Assembly: GCF_000685035.1 (NCBI RefSeq)
Contig: NZ_BAYB01000034.1
Coordinates: 1-64,000 of the forward strand
Direction: 5' to 3'
Length of the DNA stretch: 64,000 bases
Source of the DNA: Paraburkholderia ferrariae NBRC 106233
GTDB taxonomy: Bacteria > Pseudomonadota > Gammaproteobacteria > Burkholderiales > Burkholderiaceae
Numbering within the stretch: position 1 is the first letter of the stretch; every line of letters begins with the position of its first letter. The notes beneath the pieces were generated by a model. The model had not been told where the DNA came from. It made no database searches and worked only from the letters and a program-made list of their open reading frames with translations. Below, piece by piece: positions 8,191 to 16,063 of this stretch. The position numbers and the translations under genes are program-made.

Positions 8191-9337
8191 ACGGATCGCC
8201 ATGCCGGGCATCCTGCGTCTCGCCTTCAAGCTGCTCGTCAACGACAGCGCCAAATTCACGGCCTTGCTCATCGGCATCACGTTCGCGGTGTTCCTGATGG
8301 TCGAGATGACGTCGATGTTCGCCGGGATTCTCAACCGTTCCTCCTCAACCGTCATCAACGTCGGCGCCAGGATCTGGGTGATGGACCCGGCGGTGCAGAC
8401 GATCGCGAGCAGCATCGGCATGCCCGACTACGTGCTCGACGCCGTGCGCAGCATCGACGGCGTCAAGTACGCCGTGCCCCTGTACTCGGGCGCGGCGCTC
8501 GTCAAGCTGCACGACGGCACCTACCAGGCGACGACCGTGATCGGGCTGGACGACACCACGCTCTACGGGTGGCCGAAGATGAAGTCGGGCCGCATCGAAG
8601 ACATCTTTGCGGAGAACGGCTTCATCGCCGTGCAGGACGCCGAGTTCTACAAGCTCGAAAGCCCGGCGCCCGGCACCGACTTCGAGCTGAACGATCACCG
8701 CGCCGTGGTAGTCGGCATCGCCGCGGTGGCAAGCGGCAGCCTGTTCGGCACGCCCACGCTCTACACCACGTACAGCCGCGCCATCCAGTACATCCCCTCG
8801 ACCCGCTACACCACTTCGTACATCCTCGTGGAGCCCAAGTCGGAAGCCGATATCGCGCACATCAAGGTTGCGGTGGCGCAGCTTGGCTACGTCGCCTACA
8901 CGAAAGAAGAGTTCATGCAGCATATTTCGGACTTCTACAAGTACGAGACGAGCCTTGGCACCAACATCCTTCTGATGACGGCGATCAGCTTCGTCGTGGG
9001 CCTGTCGATCTCCGGGCAGACCTTCTACACGTTCATTCTCGAGAACCTGGAGAAGTTCGGCGCGCTCAAGGCCATCGGCGCGAAACGGCGGGAACTGGTC
9101 GCGATGATCCTGTTCCAGGCGGCCTTCACCTCGCTCACGGGCTATGGCCTCGGCGTCGGCCTGTGCGCCGCGTCCATCGAACTCGCGCGGCTGCGCATAC
9201 GCGACTACGCGGCCATGATCACCTACGGCAACCTCGTGCTGGCGTTCGCGATGGTGGTGGTGATCGCCGCGCTCTCCAGCTACCTCGGCGTGCGCCGCGT
9301 GCTGCGCATCGAGCCGTTCGACATCTTCCGGGGTTGA
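8180..9337 (+). CDS. DevC/MacB-like ABC exporter permease (FtsX fold)
   Basis: The 385-residue protein has one N-terminal membrane helix (near residues 25-47), a large periplasmic region of about 200 residues and three C-terminal helices ending VRRVLRIEPFDIFRG, the usual FtsX/DevC layout. It should form the membrane dimer of a tripartite exporter with the ATPase, HlyD and outer-membrane genes that follow. ATG 8180 overlaps the stop of the preceding small gene; the alternative ATG 8201 (MPGILRLAF) is equally possible because neither has a strong ribosome-binding site. The substrate is unknown; glycolipids, peptides or macrolides are known for the family. Confidence 0.85.
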   Translation: MKTRRIAMPGILRLAFKLLVNDSAKFTALLIGITFAVFLMVEMTSMFAGILNRSSSTVINVGARIWVMDPAVQTIASSIGMPDYVLDAVRSIDGVKYAVPLYSGAALVKLHDGTYQATTVIGLDDTTLYGWPKMKSGRIEDIFAENGFIAVQDAEFYKLESPAPGTDFELNDHRAVVVGIAAVASGSLFGTPTLYTTYSRAIQYIPSTRYTTSYILVEPKSEADIAHIKVAVAQLGYVAYTKEEFMQHISDFYKYETSLGTNILLMTAISFVVGLSISGQTFYTFILENLEKFGALKAIGAKRRELVAMILFQAAFTSLTGYGLGVGLCAASIELARLRIRDYAAMITYGNLVLAFAMVVVIAALSSYLGVRRVLRIEPFDIFRG

Positions 9338-9341
9338 TGCC

Positions 9342-10043
9342 ATGACGGAACAGATCGCCATCGACGCGCAGGCGCTCGACAAATGGTTCGGCGAAGGCGC
9401 GGCGCGCACCCAGGCGCTGCAGGGCGTGTCCATGCAGGCGCGCTTTGGCGAGATGGTGCTGATCGTCGGACCCTCGGGCAGCGGCAAGACCACGCTGCTA
9501 AGCGTCGTGTCCGGCATCCTCAGGCCCGACGCGGGCACGGTCTCGATCGACGGCGTGAATCTGTGGGCCCAGCCGGCCGACCGTCTCGCGGAGTTCCGGC
9601 TCAACCGCATTGGCTTCGTCTTTCAGGACTACCATCTGTTTCCGCGTCTCACCACGGCTGAAAACGTAGCCATTCCGCTGATCCTCAAGCGCCGGCCGTG
9701 GGACGACGCGATCGCCGAGGCGCAGCGCTATCTGGAGGTCGTCGGCCTTGCCGGGCGCGCGGCCCTGCCGCCCGTGAAGCTCTCCGGCGGCGAACAGCAG
9801 CGCGTGGCGATTGCGCGCGCCATCGTGAGCCAGCCGGACATTCTCGTGTTCGACGAGCCGACCGCCTCGCTCGACGGCGACACGGGGCGCAACATCATCG
9901 AGTTCGTCAAGCATCAGGTGCTCAACGACAAACGCTGCATCGTGATCGTCACGCACGACGCCCGGATTTTCGAGTACGCCGACCGCATCCTGCACATGGA
10001 GGACGGCAAGCTCAAGGACATTGCCCCGGGAGGCGCGCGATGA
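9342..10043 (+). CDS. ABC exporter ATPase (LolD/DevA/MacB-N type)
   Basis: The 233-residue ATPase energises the preceding permease. It has Walker A GPSGSGKT at residues 43-50, the Q-loop in VFQDYHLFPRLT, the signature LSGGEQQRVAIARAI, Walker B ILVFDEPTASLD and the H-loop VTHD. It starts 4 bp after the permease stop, and its TGA overlaps the ATG of the HlyD gene, so the three are tightly coupled. Confidence 0.92.
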   Translation: MTEQIAIDAQALDKWFGEGAARTQALQGVSMQARFGEMVLIVGPSGSGKTTLLSVVSGILRPDAGTVSIDGVNLWAQPADRLAEFRLNRIGFVFQDYHLFPRLTTAENVAIPLILKRRPWDDAIAEAQRYLEVVGLAGRAALPPVKLSGGEQQRVAIARAIVSQPDILVFDEPTASLDGDTGRNIIEFVKHQVLNDKRCIVIVTHDARIFEYADRILHMEDGKLKDIAPGGAR

Positions 10044-11125
10044 AGCATCGGCTTTTGTTCGCCGCGGCGTTCGCCGGCTTCCTCGCGAGCCTGGTGGCCG
10101 CCTGGGTGTTCGGCATCCAGCAGCCGCCGCAGCCGCCCGTGTTCCAGCCGGCGGCCAACCCTTATGCACATGGCGTCTACGCCACCGGTATCGTCGAAAG
10201 CGACCAGACCGCGGGCGCCAACGTCAATCTCTACCCCGACGTCACGGGGCCCGTCACGCGGCTCTACGTGCATGACGGCGACCGCGTAAAGGCTGGCGAC
10301 ATTCTCCTGACCATCGACGACTCCGTCCAGCGCGCGAATGCCGAACAGCTCGTGGCGCAGGCGAGCGCCGCCGAAGCGTTGCTCGAAGAACTCGAGGCGC
10401 AGCCGCGGCCGGAAACGCGCGACGTGGCCGATGCCCAGGTGCAGGCCGCCCGGGCGAGCCTCAAGATGGCCGAGGACACCTATGCCAAGCAGAAGCAGGC
10501 GTGGGACATCGACCCGAAAGCCGTGAGCCGGGACGTGCTCGACAACGCGGAAAACGCGGTACGGGTCGCGCATGCCAACCTCGATGTCGTGTCCCGCCAG
10601 GACCGCCTGACGCGCGCGGGGGCGTGGGTCTACGACGTCCGGAACCAGCAGGGCCAGGTCGAGGCGCTGCGCAAGGCCGCTGCCTCGGCCGGGGCCCTGC
10701 TCGCGCACTACACGCTGCGCGCGCCTTCGGACGGCGTGGTGCTCGCGGTGAACACGGCACAAGGGTCCTATCTTTCGCAACAGGGCGTGTACGACACCTA
10801 CACGCAGGGCATGGAACCCGTGATCGTGCTCGGCACGGCGCCGGAGCACCTTGCCGTGCGCTGCTATGTGGATGAAATCCTGATCTCGCGGCTGCCGGAC
10901 CCGTCGAAGCTCGAAGCGCGCATGAGCGTGCGCGGCGCGAACATGGACGCGGACCTGCATTTCGAGCGCATCCAGCCTTACGTCACGCCGAAGATCGAAC
11001 TGTCCGATCAGCGCACCGAACGCGTGGACCTGCGCGTGCTGCCGGTCATCTTCCGCGTGGTGCCGAAGGCGGGGCTGCGGCTTTATCCAGGGCAGATCGT
11101 CGATGTGTACATTGCCGCTCGTTAG
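10040..11125 (+). CDS. HlyD-family membrane-fusion protein
   Basis: The 361-residue periplasmic adaptor has an N-terminal signal anchor (residues about 4-24), a first lipoyl half (YPDVTGPVTRLYVHDGDRVK), a long coiled coil (about residues 100-205), and a second lipoyl half (LRAPSDGVVLAVN) followed by a beta-barrel region. It links the DevC-type permease to the outer-membrane factor encoded next. ATG 10040 overlaps the ATPase stop as ATGA. Confidence 0.88.
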   Translation: MKHRLLFAAAFAGFLASLVAAWVFGIQQPPQPPVFQPAANPYAHGVYATGIVESDQTAGANVNLYPDVTGPVTRLYVHDGDRVKAGDILLTIDDSVQRANAEQLVAQASAAEALLEELEAQPRPETRDVADAQVQAARASLKMAEDTYAKQKQAWDIDPKAVSRDVLDNAENAVRVAHANLDVVSRQDRLTRAGAWVYDVRNQQGQVEALRKAAASAGALLAHYTLRAPSDGVVLAVNTAQGSYLSQQGVYDTYTQGMEPVIVLGTAPEHLAVRCYVDEILISRLPDPSKLEARMSVRGANMDADLHFERIQPYVTPKIELSDQRTERVDLRVLPVIFRVVPKAGLRLYPGQIVDVYIAAR

Positions 11126-12680
11126 GCTCATCCAGCGCGCGCGTCTTGCGCTCGCGCCGGCCGCCCCGGCCTTGCTGGCTGCCGCGGTCGTGCTGCCGGG
11201 CTGTGCGGTCGGGCCGGACTTCTCACGCCCTCCGCTGCCGCGCGTGGATTCGTATGTGCGGGCCGACGGGGCCACGACCTTCGAGGCGGCGGGCGCGGCG
11301 CAGACCTTGCGCCCCGGCGTGCCGGTACGCAACGACTGGTGGACGCAGTTCGGCTGCAAGGAGATCGATTCGGCCGTGGACGATGCGCTGACGGGCAACG
11401 CCACGCTCGCCCAGGCCGAGGCCTCGTTGCAGCGTGCCGATCATCAACTGCGCGCCGGGGCCGGCATCTTCTATCCGCAGGTGGCGGCCGGCGCCGGTGC
11501 GTCGCGTCAGCGCTATGCGCCGCTGCATCTCGGCTCGGAGGCGACGCCGTATCTGTTCAATCTGTTCACGCTGTCCGCCTCGGTGAGCTATGCCATCGAT
11601 CTGTGGGGCGGCAACCGCCGCCTCGTGGAGCAACTCGCCGCGCAGCGCGACGCGCAGCGTTACGCGCTGGAGGCCGCCTATCTCACCATCGCATCGAACG
11701 TCGTGAACACGATGATCGCGCGCGCCGCCTGGCACGACGAGATCGACGCAACGCGGGAGATGATCGAGCTCGTGCGCGAGCAGGTCCGCATCTCGAGGGA
11801 GCGGGCGATCGCCGGCACCGCCGCCTACGCGGCGGTGCTCACGCTGGAGAACGAGCAGGCCACCCTGGAGGCCTCGCTGCCGGTGCTGCAGCAAAAGCTC
11901 GCCCAGGCGGCGGATCTGCTGGCCACCTTGACGGGGGCGCTGCCCGCCCAATGGTCCGCACCCGCCTTCTCGCTGCAGGACGTCGCGCTGCCGGCGGACC
12001 TGCCGCAGACCGTGCCGTCCGAACTGGTGCGCCAGCGGCCCGACGTGCTGCAGGCGGAAGCGCTGCTGCACGCGGCGAGCGCCGGGGTCGGCGTGGCCAC
12101 GGCCGCCATGCTGCCGAACATCACCCTGTCGGCAGGCGGCGGCCTGGCGGGCACATCGGTCGCGACACTGGGCGCGCGCGCGGGCCAGTCGTGGGATCTG
12201 GCCGCGGACGCAACCGCGCCGCTCTTTCAGGGCGGCACGCTGTGGTACGGGCGCAAGGCCGCCCAGGACGCCTATGACGCCTCGCGGGCGCAATACCGGC
12301 AGACGGTGCTAGGCGCCTTCGCCCAGGTGGCGGACGTGCTCTACGCGCTCGAATACGACGCCGGCGCACTGGATGCGCAAACGCGCGCGCTGGTGGCGGC
12401 ACGGGAAGCGCTGCGCCTGCTGCGCGCCGACTATCGGGCGGGCACGGTCGATTACCTGCAGATTCTCGTCGCCGACGGGCAGTTGCATCAGGCGCAAATC
12501 GCCTGGCTGGAGGCCGACGCCCAGCGGCTGCAGGACACCGTGGCCCTCTACGCGGCATTGGGCGGCGGCTGGCACGACGCGGAGCAGGCGCCTGGCGGCA
12601 TCTCGTCTCTTGATTCAAATCAAGGGCTTAAAACCGTGCGATCCGATGATGGGCAACGAGCCCCGGGCATCGCCGGGTAA
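11103..12680 (+). CDS. Outer-membrane efflux factor lipoprotein (NodT/OprM family)
   Basis: The 525-residue protein is a TolC-like outer-membrane channel. Its lipobox LPGC at about residue 34 is followed by AVGPDFSRPPLPRVDSY, a typical start for mature NodT-family lipoproteins, and two repeats of the coiled-coil/beta-strand unit follow. The first 23 nt overlap the HlyD gene. The last 24 or so codons are unusual: the segment after GISSLD is encoded by the FNR-type box and promoter of the next gene (12610-12650), so the true functional end is probably earlier and the tail is fortuitous coding. Confidence 0.88.
   Translation: MCTLPLVRLIQRARLALAPAAPALLAAAVVLPGCAVGPDFSRPPLPRVDSYVRADGATTFEAAGAAQTLRPGVPVRNDWWTQFGCKEIDSAVDDALTGNATLAQAEASLQRADHQLRAGAGIFYPQVAAGAGASRQRYAPLHLGSEATPYLFNLFTLSASVSYAIDLWGGNRRLVEQLAAQRDAQRYALEAAYLTIASNVVNTMIARAAWHDEIDATREMIELVREQVRISRERAIAGTAAYAAVLTLENEQATLEASLPVLQQKLAQAADLLATLTGALPAQWSAPAFSLQDVALPADLPQTVPSELVRQRPDVLQAEALLHAASAGVGVATAAMLPNITLSAGGGLAGTSVATLGARAGQSWDLAADATAPLFQGGTLWYGRKAAQDAYDASRAQYRQTVLGAFAQVADVLYALEYDAGALDAQTRALVAAREALRLLRADYRAGTVDYLQILVADGQLHQAQIAWLEADAQRLQDTVALYAALGGGWHDAEQAPGGISSLDSNQGLKTVRSDDGQRAPGIAG
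12610..12650 (+). promoter_or_regulatory. FNR/ANR-type box inside the 3' end of the outer-membrane factor gene
   Basis: TTGATTCAAATCAA at 12610-12623 is a full match to the TTGAT-N4-ATCAA consensus. The -10 candidate GATGAT is at 12645-12650, 31 bp away. The whole promoter lies inside coding sequence. The predicted start is about 35 nt before the ATG of the usp gene at 12692. Confidence 0.75.
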
Positions 12681-12691
12681 GGAGGCAGAGC

Positions 12692-13141
12692 ATGTACCAA
12701 AAAATTCTGGTTGCGTTCGACGGCAGCGACACGTCGAAAGAGGCGCTGGCCGAGGCACTGAGGCTCGCGCGTTTGACAGGCGGACAGGTGTGCGCGGTAC
12801 ACGTGATGGAAGTCCTGTCTCGCCTCGGCATGGGGCTGATCTACATTCCGCCGGATCTGCTCGATACCTACCGCGAAGCGGCCACGCAGCAGCTCGAAAC
12901 CGCGCGCGCCGAGGCGAAGGCGCTCGGAGTGAATTGCGAGACGCAGTTGCTGGCGCCGGAAAACGTCAACGAAAGCGTCGCGGAATGCCTGCAACGCTGC
13001 GCCGCGCACTATGGCGCCCAACTCGTCGTGCTCGGCCCGCACGGGCGGCGCGGCGTGAAGCGCGCATTCCTCGGCAGCGTGGCGGAGGCGTTCGTGCGGC
13101 TCTCGGAGTGCCCGGTGCTGCTCGTGCGGGGCGAGTCGTGA
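12692..13141 (+). CDS. Single-domain universal stress protein, ATP-binding type
   Basis: The 149-residue protein has one Usp domain: MYQKILVAFDGSDTSKEAL at the start and GPHGRRGVKRAFLGSVAE near the end. That is an intact G-2x-G-9x-G-S nucleotide loop, so unlike the tandem Usp proteins it should bind ATP. GGAGG starts directly after the stop of the preceding gene and 7 nt before ATG 12692. Its TGA overlaps the GTG start of ppsA, so the two are translated from one message. Confidence 0.93.
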   Translation: MYQKILVAFDGSDTSKEALAEALRLARLTGGQVCAVHVMEVLSRLGMGLIYIPPDLLDTYREAATQQLETARAEAKALGVNCETQLLAPENVNESVAECLQRCAAHYGAQLVVLGPHGRRGVKRAFLGSVAEAFVRLSECPVLLVRGES

Positions 13142-15615
13142 AGGCCGCCGCCGCGCCTGTGCTCTGGCTTTCGGACGTCACGCGCGCCGATCTTCTGAAA
13201 GTGGGCGGCAAGAACGCGTCGCTGGGCGAGTTGAACGCGAACCTCGCGCCGCTCGGCATCAAGGTGCCGCCGGGGTTCGCCACCACGACGCAGGCGTTTC
13301 GCGACTTCATCGAAGCGAATGGCCTCGGCAACGTCATCGCCACGGCGCTCGACGATCTCGAAGCCCAGCGGAGCTCGCTCGCGCAAACCGGCGAGCTGAT
13401 CCGTTCCGCGATCCTGCGCGGCACGTGGCCCGAGGAGATTGCCCACGCGATCCGGAGCGCCTATGCGCAATTGTGCCGCCACAGCGGCAACGAGCGGCTC
13501 GGCGTGGCGGTGCGTTCGAGCGCAACGGCCGAAGACCTGCCCGAAGCCAGCTTCGCCGGCCAGTTCGAGACGTTCCTGAACGTTTCGGGCGCCGACGCGG
13601 TGCTCGACGCGTGCCGGCGCTGCTACGCCTCGCTCTTCACCGACCGCGCGATCAGCTACCGGCAGTCCAGGTCGCTTGCCGCGCTGGAAGTGGCGATTTC
13701 GGTGGGGGTGCAGCAGATGGTGCGAGCCGATCTGGGCGGCGCGGGCGTGATGTTTTCCATCGACACCGAAACCGGCTTCAACCAGCTGGTCCTGATCGAC
13801 GCCGCGTGGGGGCTCGGCGAAAACGTCGTGCAAGGCGCCGTCGATCCGGACGAGTACGAGGTCTTCAAGCCGCTGCTGGACGACCGCACCGTGACGCCCA
13901 TCGTCGGCAAGAAATGCGGCGCCAAGGCGCTCAAGATGATCCGCTCGCGCAGTCGCGCGCAGCCCACGAGAAACGTGCGCACTTCGCTGGCCGAACGCAC
14001 GGCCTATGTGCTGCAAGACGACGAAATACTGAAGCTGTCGCGCTGGGCCTGTCTGATCGAGGCGCACTACGGATGCCCGATGGACATCGAATGGGCGAAA
14101 GACGGCGCAACCGGCGAGATCTTCATCGTCCAGGCGCGGCCGGAAACGGTCCAGTCGCGCCGCGGCGCGGGCGCGCTCAAGACCTGGCACCTCGGCAAGA
14201 CGGGAGCGAAACTGCTCTCGGGCATGAGCGTCGGCGAGGCGATCGGGGCCGGGGCCGTCTGCGTGATCGAGCAGCCGCGCGACATGGCGCGCTTCGTTGA
14301 CGGGGCGGTACTGGTCGCGCAGAACACCGATCCGGACTGGGTGCCGATCATGCGGCGCGCTTCGGCAATCGTCACGGATCACGGCGGGCGCACCTCGCAT
14401 GCTGCAATCGTGAGCCGCGAGCTGGGTCTTCCGGCCATCGTCGGAACGGGCAACGCCACGCGGGTGCTGCGCGAGCGCCAGCAGGTCACGGTCAGCTGCG
14501 CGCAGGGCGAGGAGGGCGCCGTCTACGAAGGCATTGCGGAGTTCGACTCGGAGGAAATCGACCTGTCGAACCTGCCGCCCACGCGCACGGCCATCATGCT
14601 GAACCTCGCGAACCCGGCGGCCGCTTTTCGCTGGTCGCGCGTGCCCGCCGATGGTGTGGGCCTCGCGCGCATGGAGTTCGTGATCGGCAACCAGATCAAG
14701 GTGCATCCCATGGCGCTCGTCCACTACGATCGTTTGAAAGATGCCTACGCGAAACGCACCATTCACGCTCTCACCGCCGGGTACGCCGACAAGACGGAGT
14801 ATTTCGTCGAAGCGCTCTCGCGCGCGCTCGGCCGTATCGCGGCCGCCCAGTTCCCGCATCCGGTGATCGTGCGCACCAGCGACTTCAAGACCAACGAGTA
14901 CGCCAACCTGGTGGGAGGGGCGCAGTTCGAACCGCACGAAGCGAATCCCATGCTGGGTTTTCGCGGCGCTTCGCGCTACTACTCGCCGCAGTACCGCGAA
15001 GGGTTTGCGCTGGAGTGCCGCGCGATCCGGCGCCTGCGCGAAACGATGGGCTTCACCAACGTCGTCGTGATGATTCCGTTCTGCCGCACCCCGGAGGAGG
15101 CCGACCGCGTGCTGGAGGTCATGAAGGAGAACGGCCTCGAGCGCGGGCGTCACGGCCTCGAGGTCTATGTGATGTGCGAGATCCCCTCCAACGTGGTGCT
15201 GGCCCGCGAATTCGCGCAGCGGTTCGACGGTTTTTCCATCGGCAGCAACGATCTCACGCAACTCACCCTCGGCGTGGACCGCGACTCGGCACAGCTTTCC
15301 GGGCTCTTCGACGAAGAAAGCGACGCCGTCAAATGGATGGTGCGCCGGGTGATCGCCGAGGCCCATCAAGCCGGCGCGAAGGTGGGGCTGTGCGGCGAAG
15401 CGCCGGCGCATCGTCCCGGGTTCACGGCGTTTCTTGTCGAGTGCGGGATCGATTCGATTTCGGTGAGCCCCGACAGCTTCGTTGCCGTCAAACAATGCGT
15501 TGCCGCCAGCGAGGCCGCGGCCGCCGATTCGAAACCCGACCCGATGCGCGACGACTTGAAGCCGGGTACACAACCGGGCGTGCCGGCGACGGCGGCCGAA
15601 CGGATGCCGCTGTAA
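13138..15615 (+). CDS. ppsA: Phosphoenolpyruvate synthase
   Basis: The 825-residue enzyme converts pyruvate and ATP to PEP, AMP and phosphate. The N-terminal ATP-grasp domain begins at KVGGKNASLGEL and VRSSATAEDLPEASFAGQ. The swivelling phosphohistidine is H421 in TDHGGRTSHAAIV, the same number as in E. coli PpsA. The C-terminal PEP-binding barrel has GSNDLTQLTLGVDRD and a late GLCGEAP loop. The GTG start overlaps the TGA of the usp gene (GTGA). A PEP synthase directly behind a low-oxygen box next to a Usp suggests PEP-pool control during energy limitation. Confidence 0.92.
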   Translation: MKAAAAPVLWLSDVTRADLLKVGGKNASLGELNANLAPLGIKVPPGFATTTQAFRDFIEANGLGNVIATALDDLEAQRSSLAQTGELIRSAILRGTWPEEIAHAIRSAYAQLCRHSGNERLGVAVRSSATAEDLPEASFAGQFETFLNVSGADAVLDACRRCYASLFTDRAISYRQSRSLAALEVAISVGVQQMVRADLGGAGVMFSIDTETGFNQLVLIDAAWGLGENVVQGAVDPDEYEVFKPLLDDRTVTPIVGKKCGAKALKMIRSRSRAQPTRNVRTSLAERTAYVLQDDEILKLSRWACLIEAHYGCPMDIEWAKDGATGEIFIVQARPETVQSRRGAGALKTWHLGKTGAKLLSGMSVGEAIGAGAVCVIEQPRDMARFVDGAVLVAQNTDPDWVPIMRRASAIVTDHGGRTSHAAIVSRELGLPAIVGTGNATRVLRERQQVTVSCAQGEEGAVYEGIAEFDSEEIDLSNLPPTRTAIMLNLANPAAAFRWSRVPADGVGLARMEFVIGNQIKVHPMALVHYDRLKDAYAKRTIHALTAGYADKTEYFVEALSRALGRIAAAQFPHPVIVRTSDFKTNEYANLVGGAQFEPHEANPMLGFRGASRYYSPQYREGFALECRAIRRLRETMGFTNVVVMIPFCRTPEEADRVLEVMKENGLERGRHGLEVYVMCEIPSNVVLAREFAQRFDGFSIGSNDLTQLTLGVDRDSAQLSGLFDEESDAVKWMVRRVIAEAHQAGAKVGLCGEAPAHRPGFTAFLVECGIDSISVSPDSFVAVKQCVAASEAAAADSKPDPMRDDLKPGTQPGVPATAAERMPL

Positions 15616-15661
15616 GGCGCCCCGGGCTCTTAACGTAGACCGAATGGATCAGGAGCGTGAC

Positions 15662-15982
15662 ATGAAAGACATCCCCCAAATCGAGCTCTTTTCCCCCTGG
15701 TGGCAGGTGTGGCTGAGCGAGTACTGCGCAGCCGGCGAACGCTTCTGGGAAGAGTATCTGACCCAGGCGACGCATAACCAGGCGGCATTCGGGAGCCTGC
15801 TGCGCGAACTGTACCTCGGCTTCGAAAAGGCCTGGGCGTCTGCCTCGGCGCCGGTTTTGGCGGCACAATCTCCTGCTGCCGCACCGTCGGCGACCGACTG
15901 GACGACGTACCTCAGCGGGTTCATGGGCGTGCGCCCGGACAGCGAAGCCCAGCCCGTGCGCCAGCCGCCGCGCTCCGCCTGA
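15662..15982 (+). CDS. Small protein of unknown function
   Basis: The 106-residue protein begins MKDIPQIELFSPWWQVWLSE, is rich in aromatic residues (WW, W, FW, W) in its first half and has an Ala/Pro-rich second half. The first 60 residues look helical and amphipathic, somewhat as in phasin-like proteins, but no family was recognised. AGGAG lies about 6 nt before ATG 15662, which is preferred over ATG 15644. It lies between ppsA and an ftsH paralogue on the same strand and is probably in the usp-ppsA transcript. Confidence 0.6.
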   Translation: MKDIPQIELFSPWWQVWLSEYCAAGERFWEEYLTQATHNQAAFGSLLRELYLGFEKAWASASAPVLAAQSPAAAPSATDWTTYLSGFMGVRPDSEAQPVRQPPRSA

Positions 15983-16063
15983 TCGGCCGGTTTCGACGCC
16001 ACTGCGCAGCAGAGCGGGGGGCGGCCATGAAGACCGAAGCGCAACGAGAGGAGTGGAGTTGCC

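Noticed and set aside
13009..15573. Long minus-strand open frame of 854 codons across ppsA
   Set aside because: It mirrors the PEP synthase gene on the other strand, has an Arg/His-rich composition and shows no domain; it is a by-product of high GC content.
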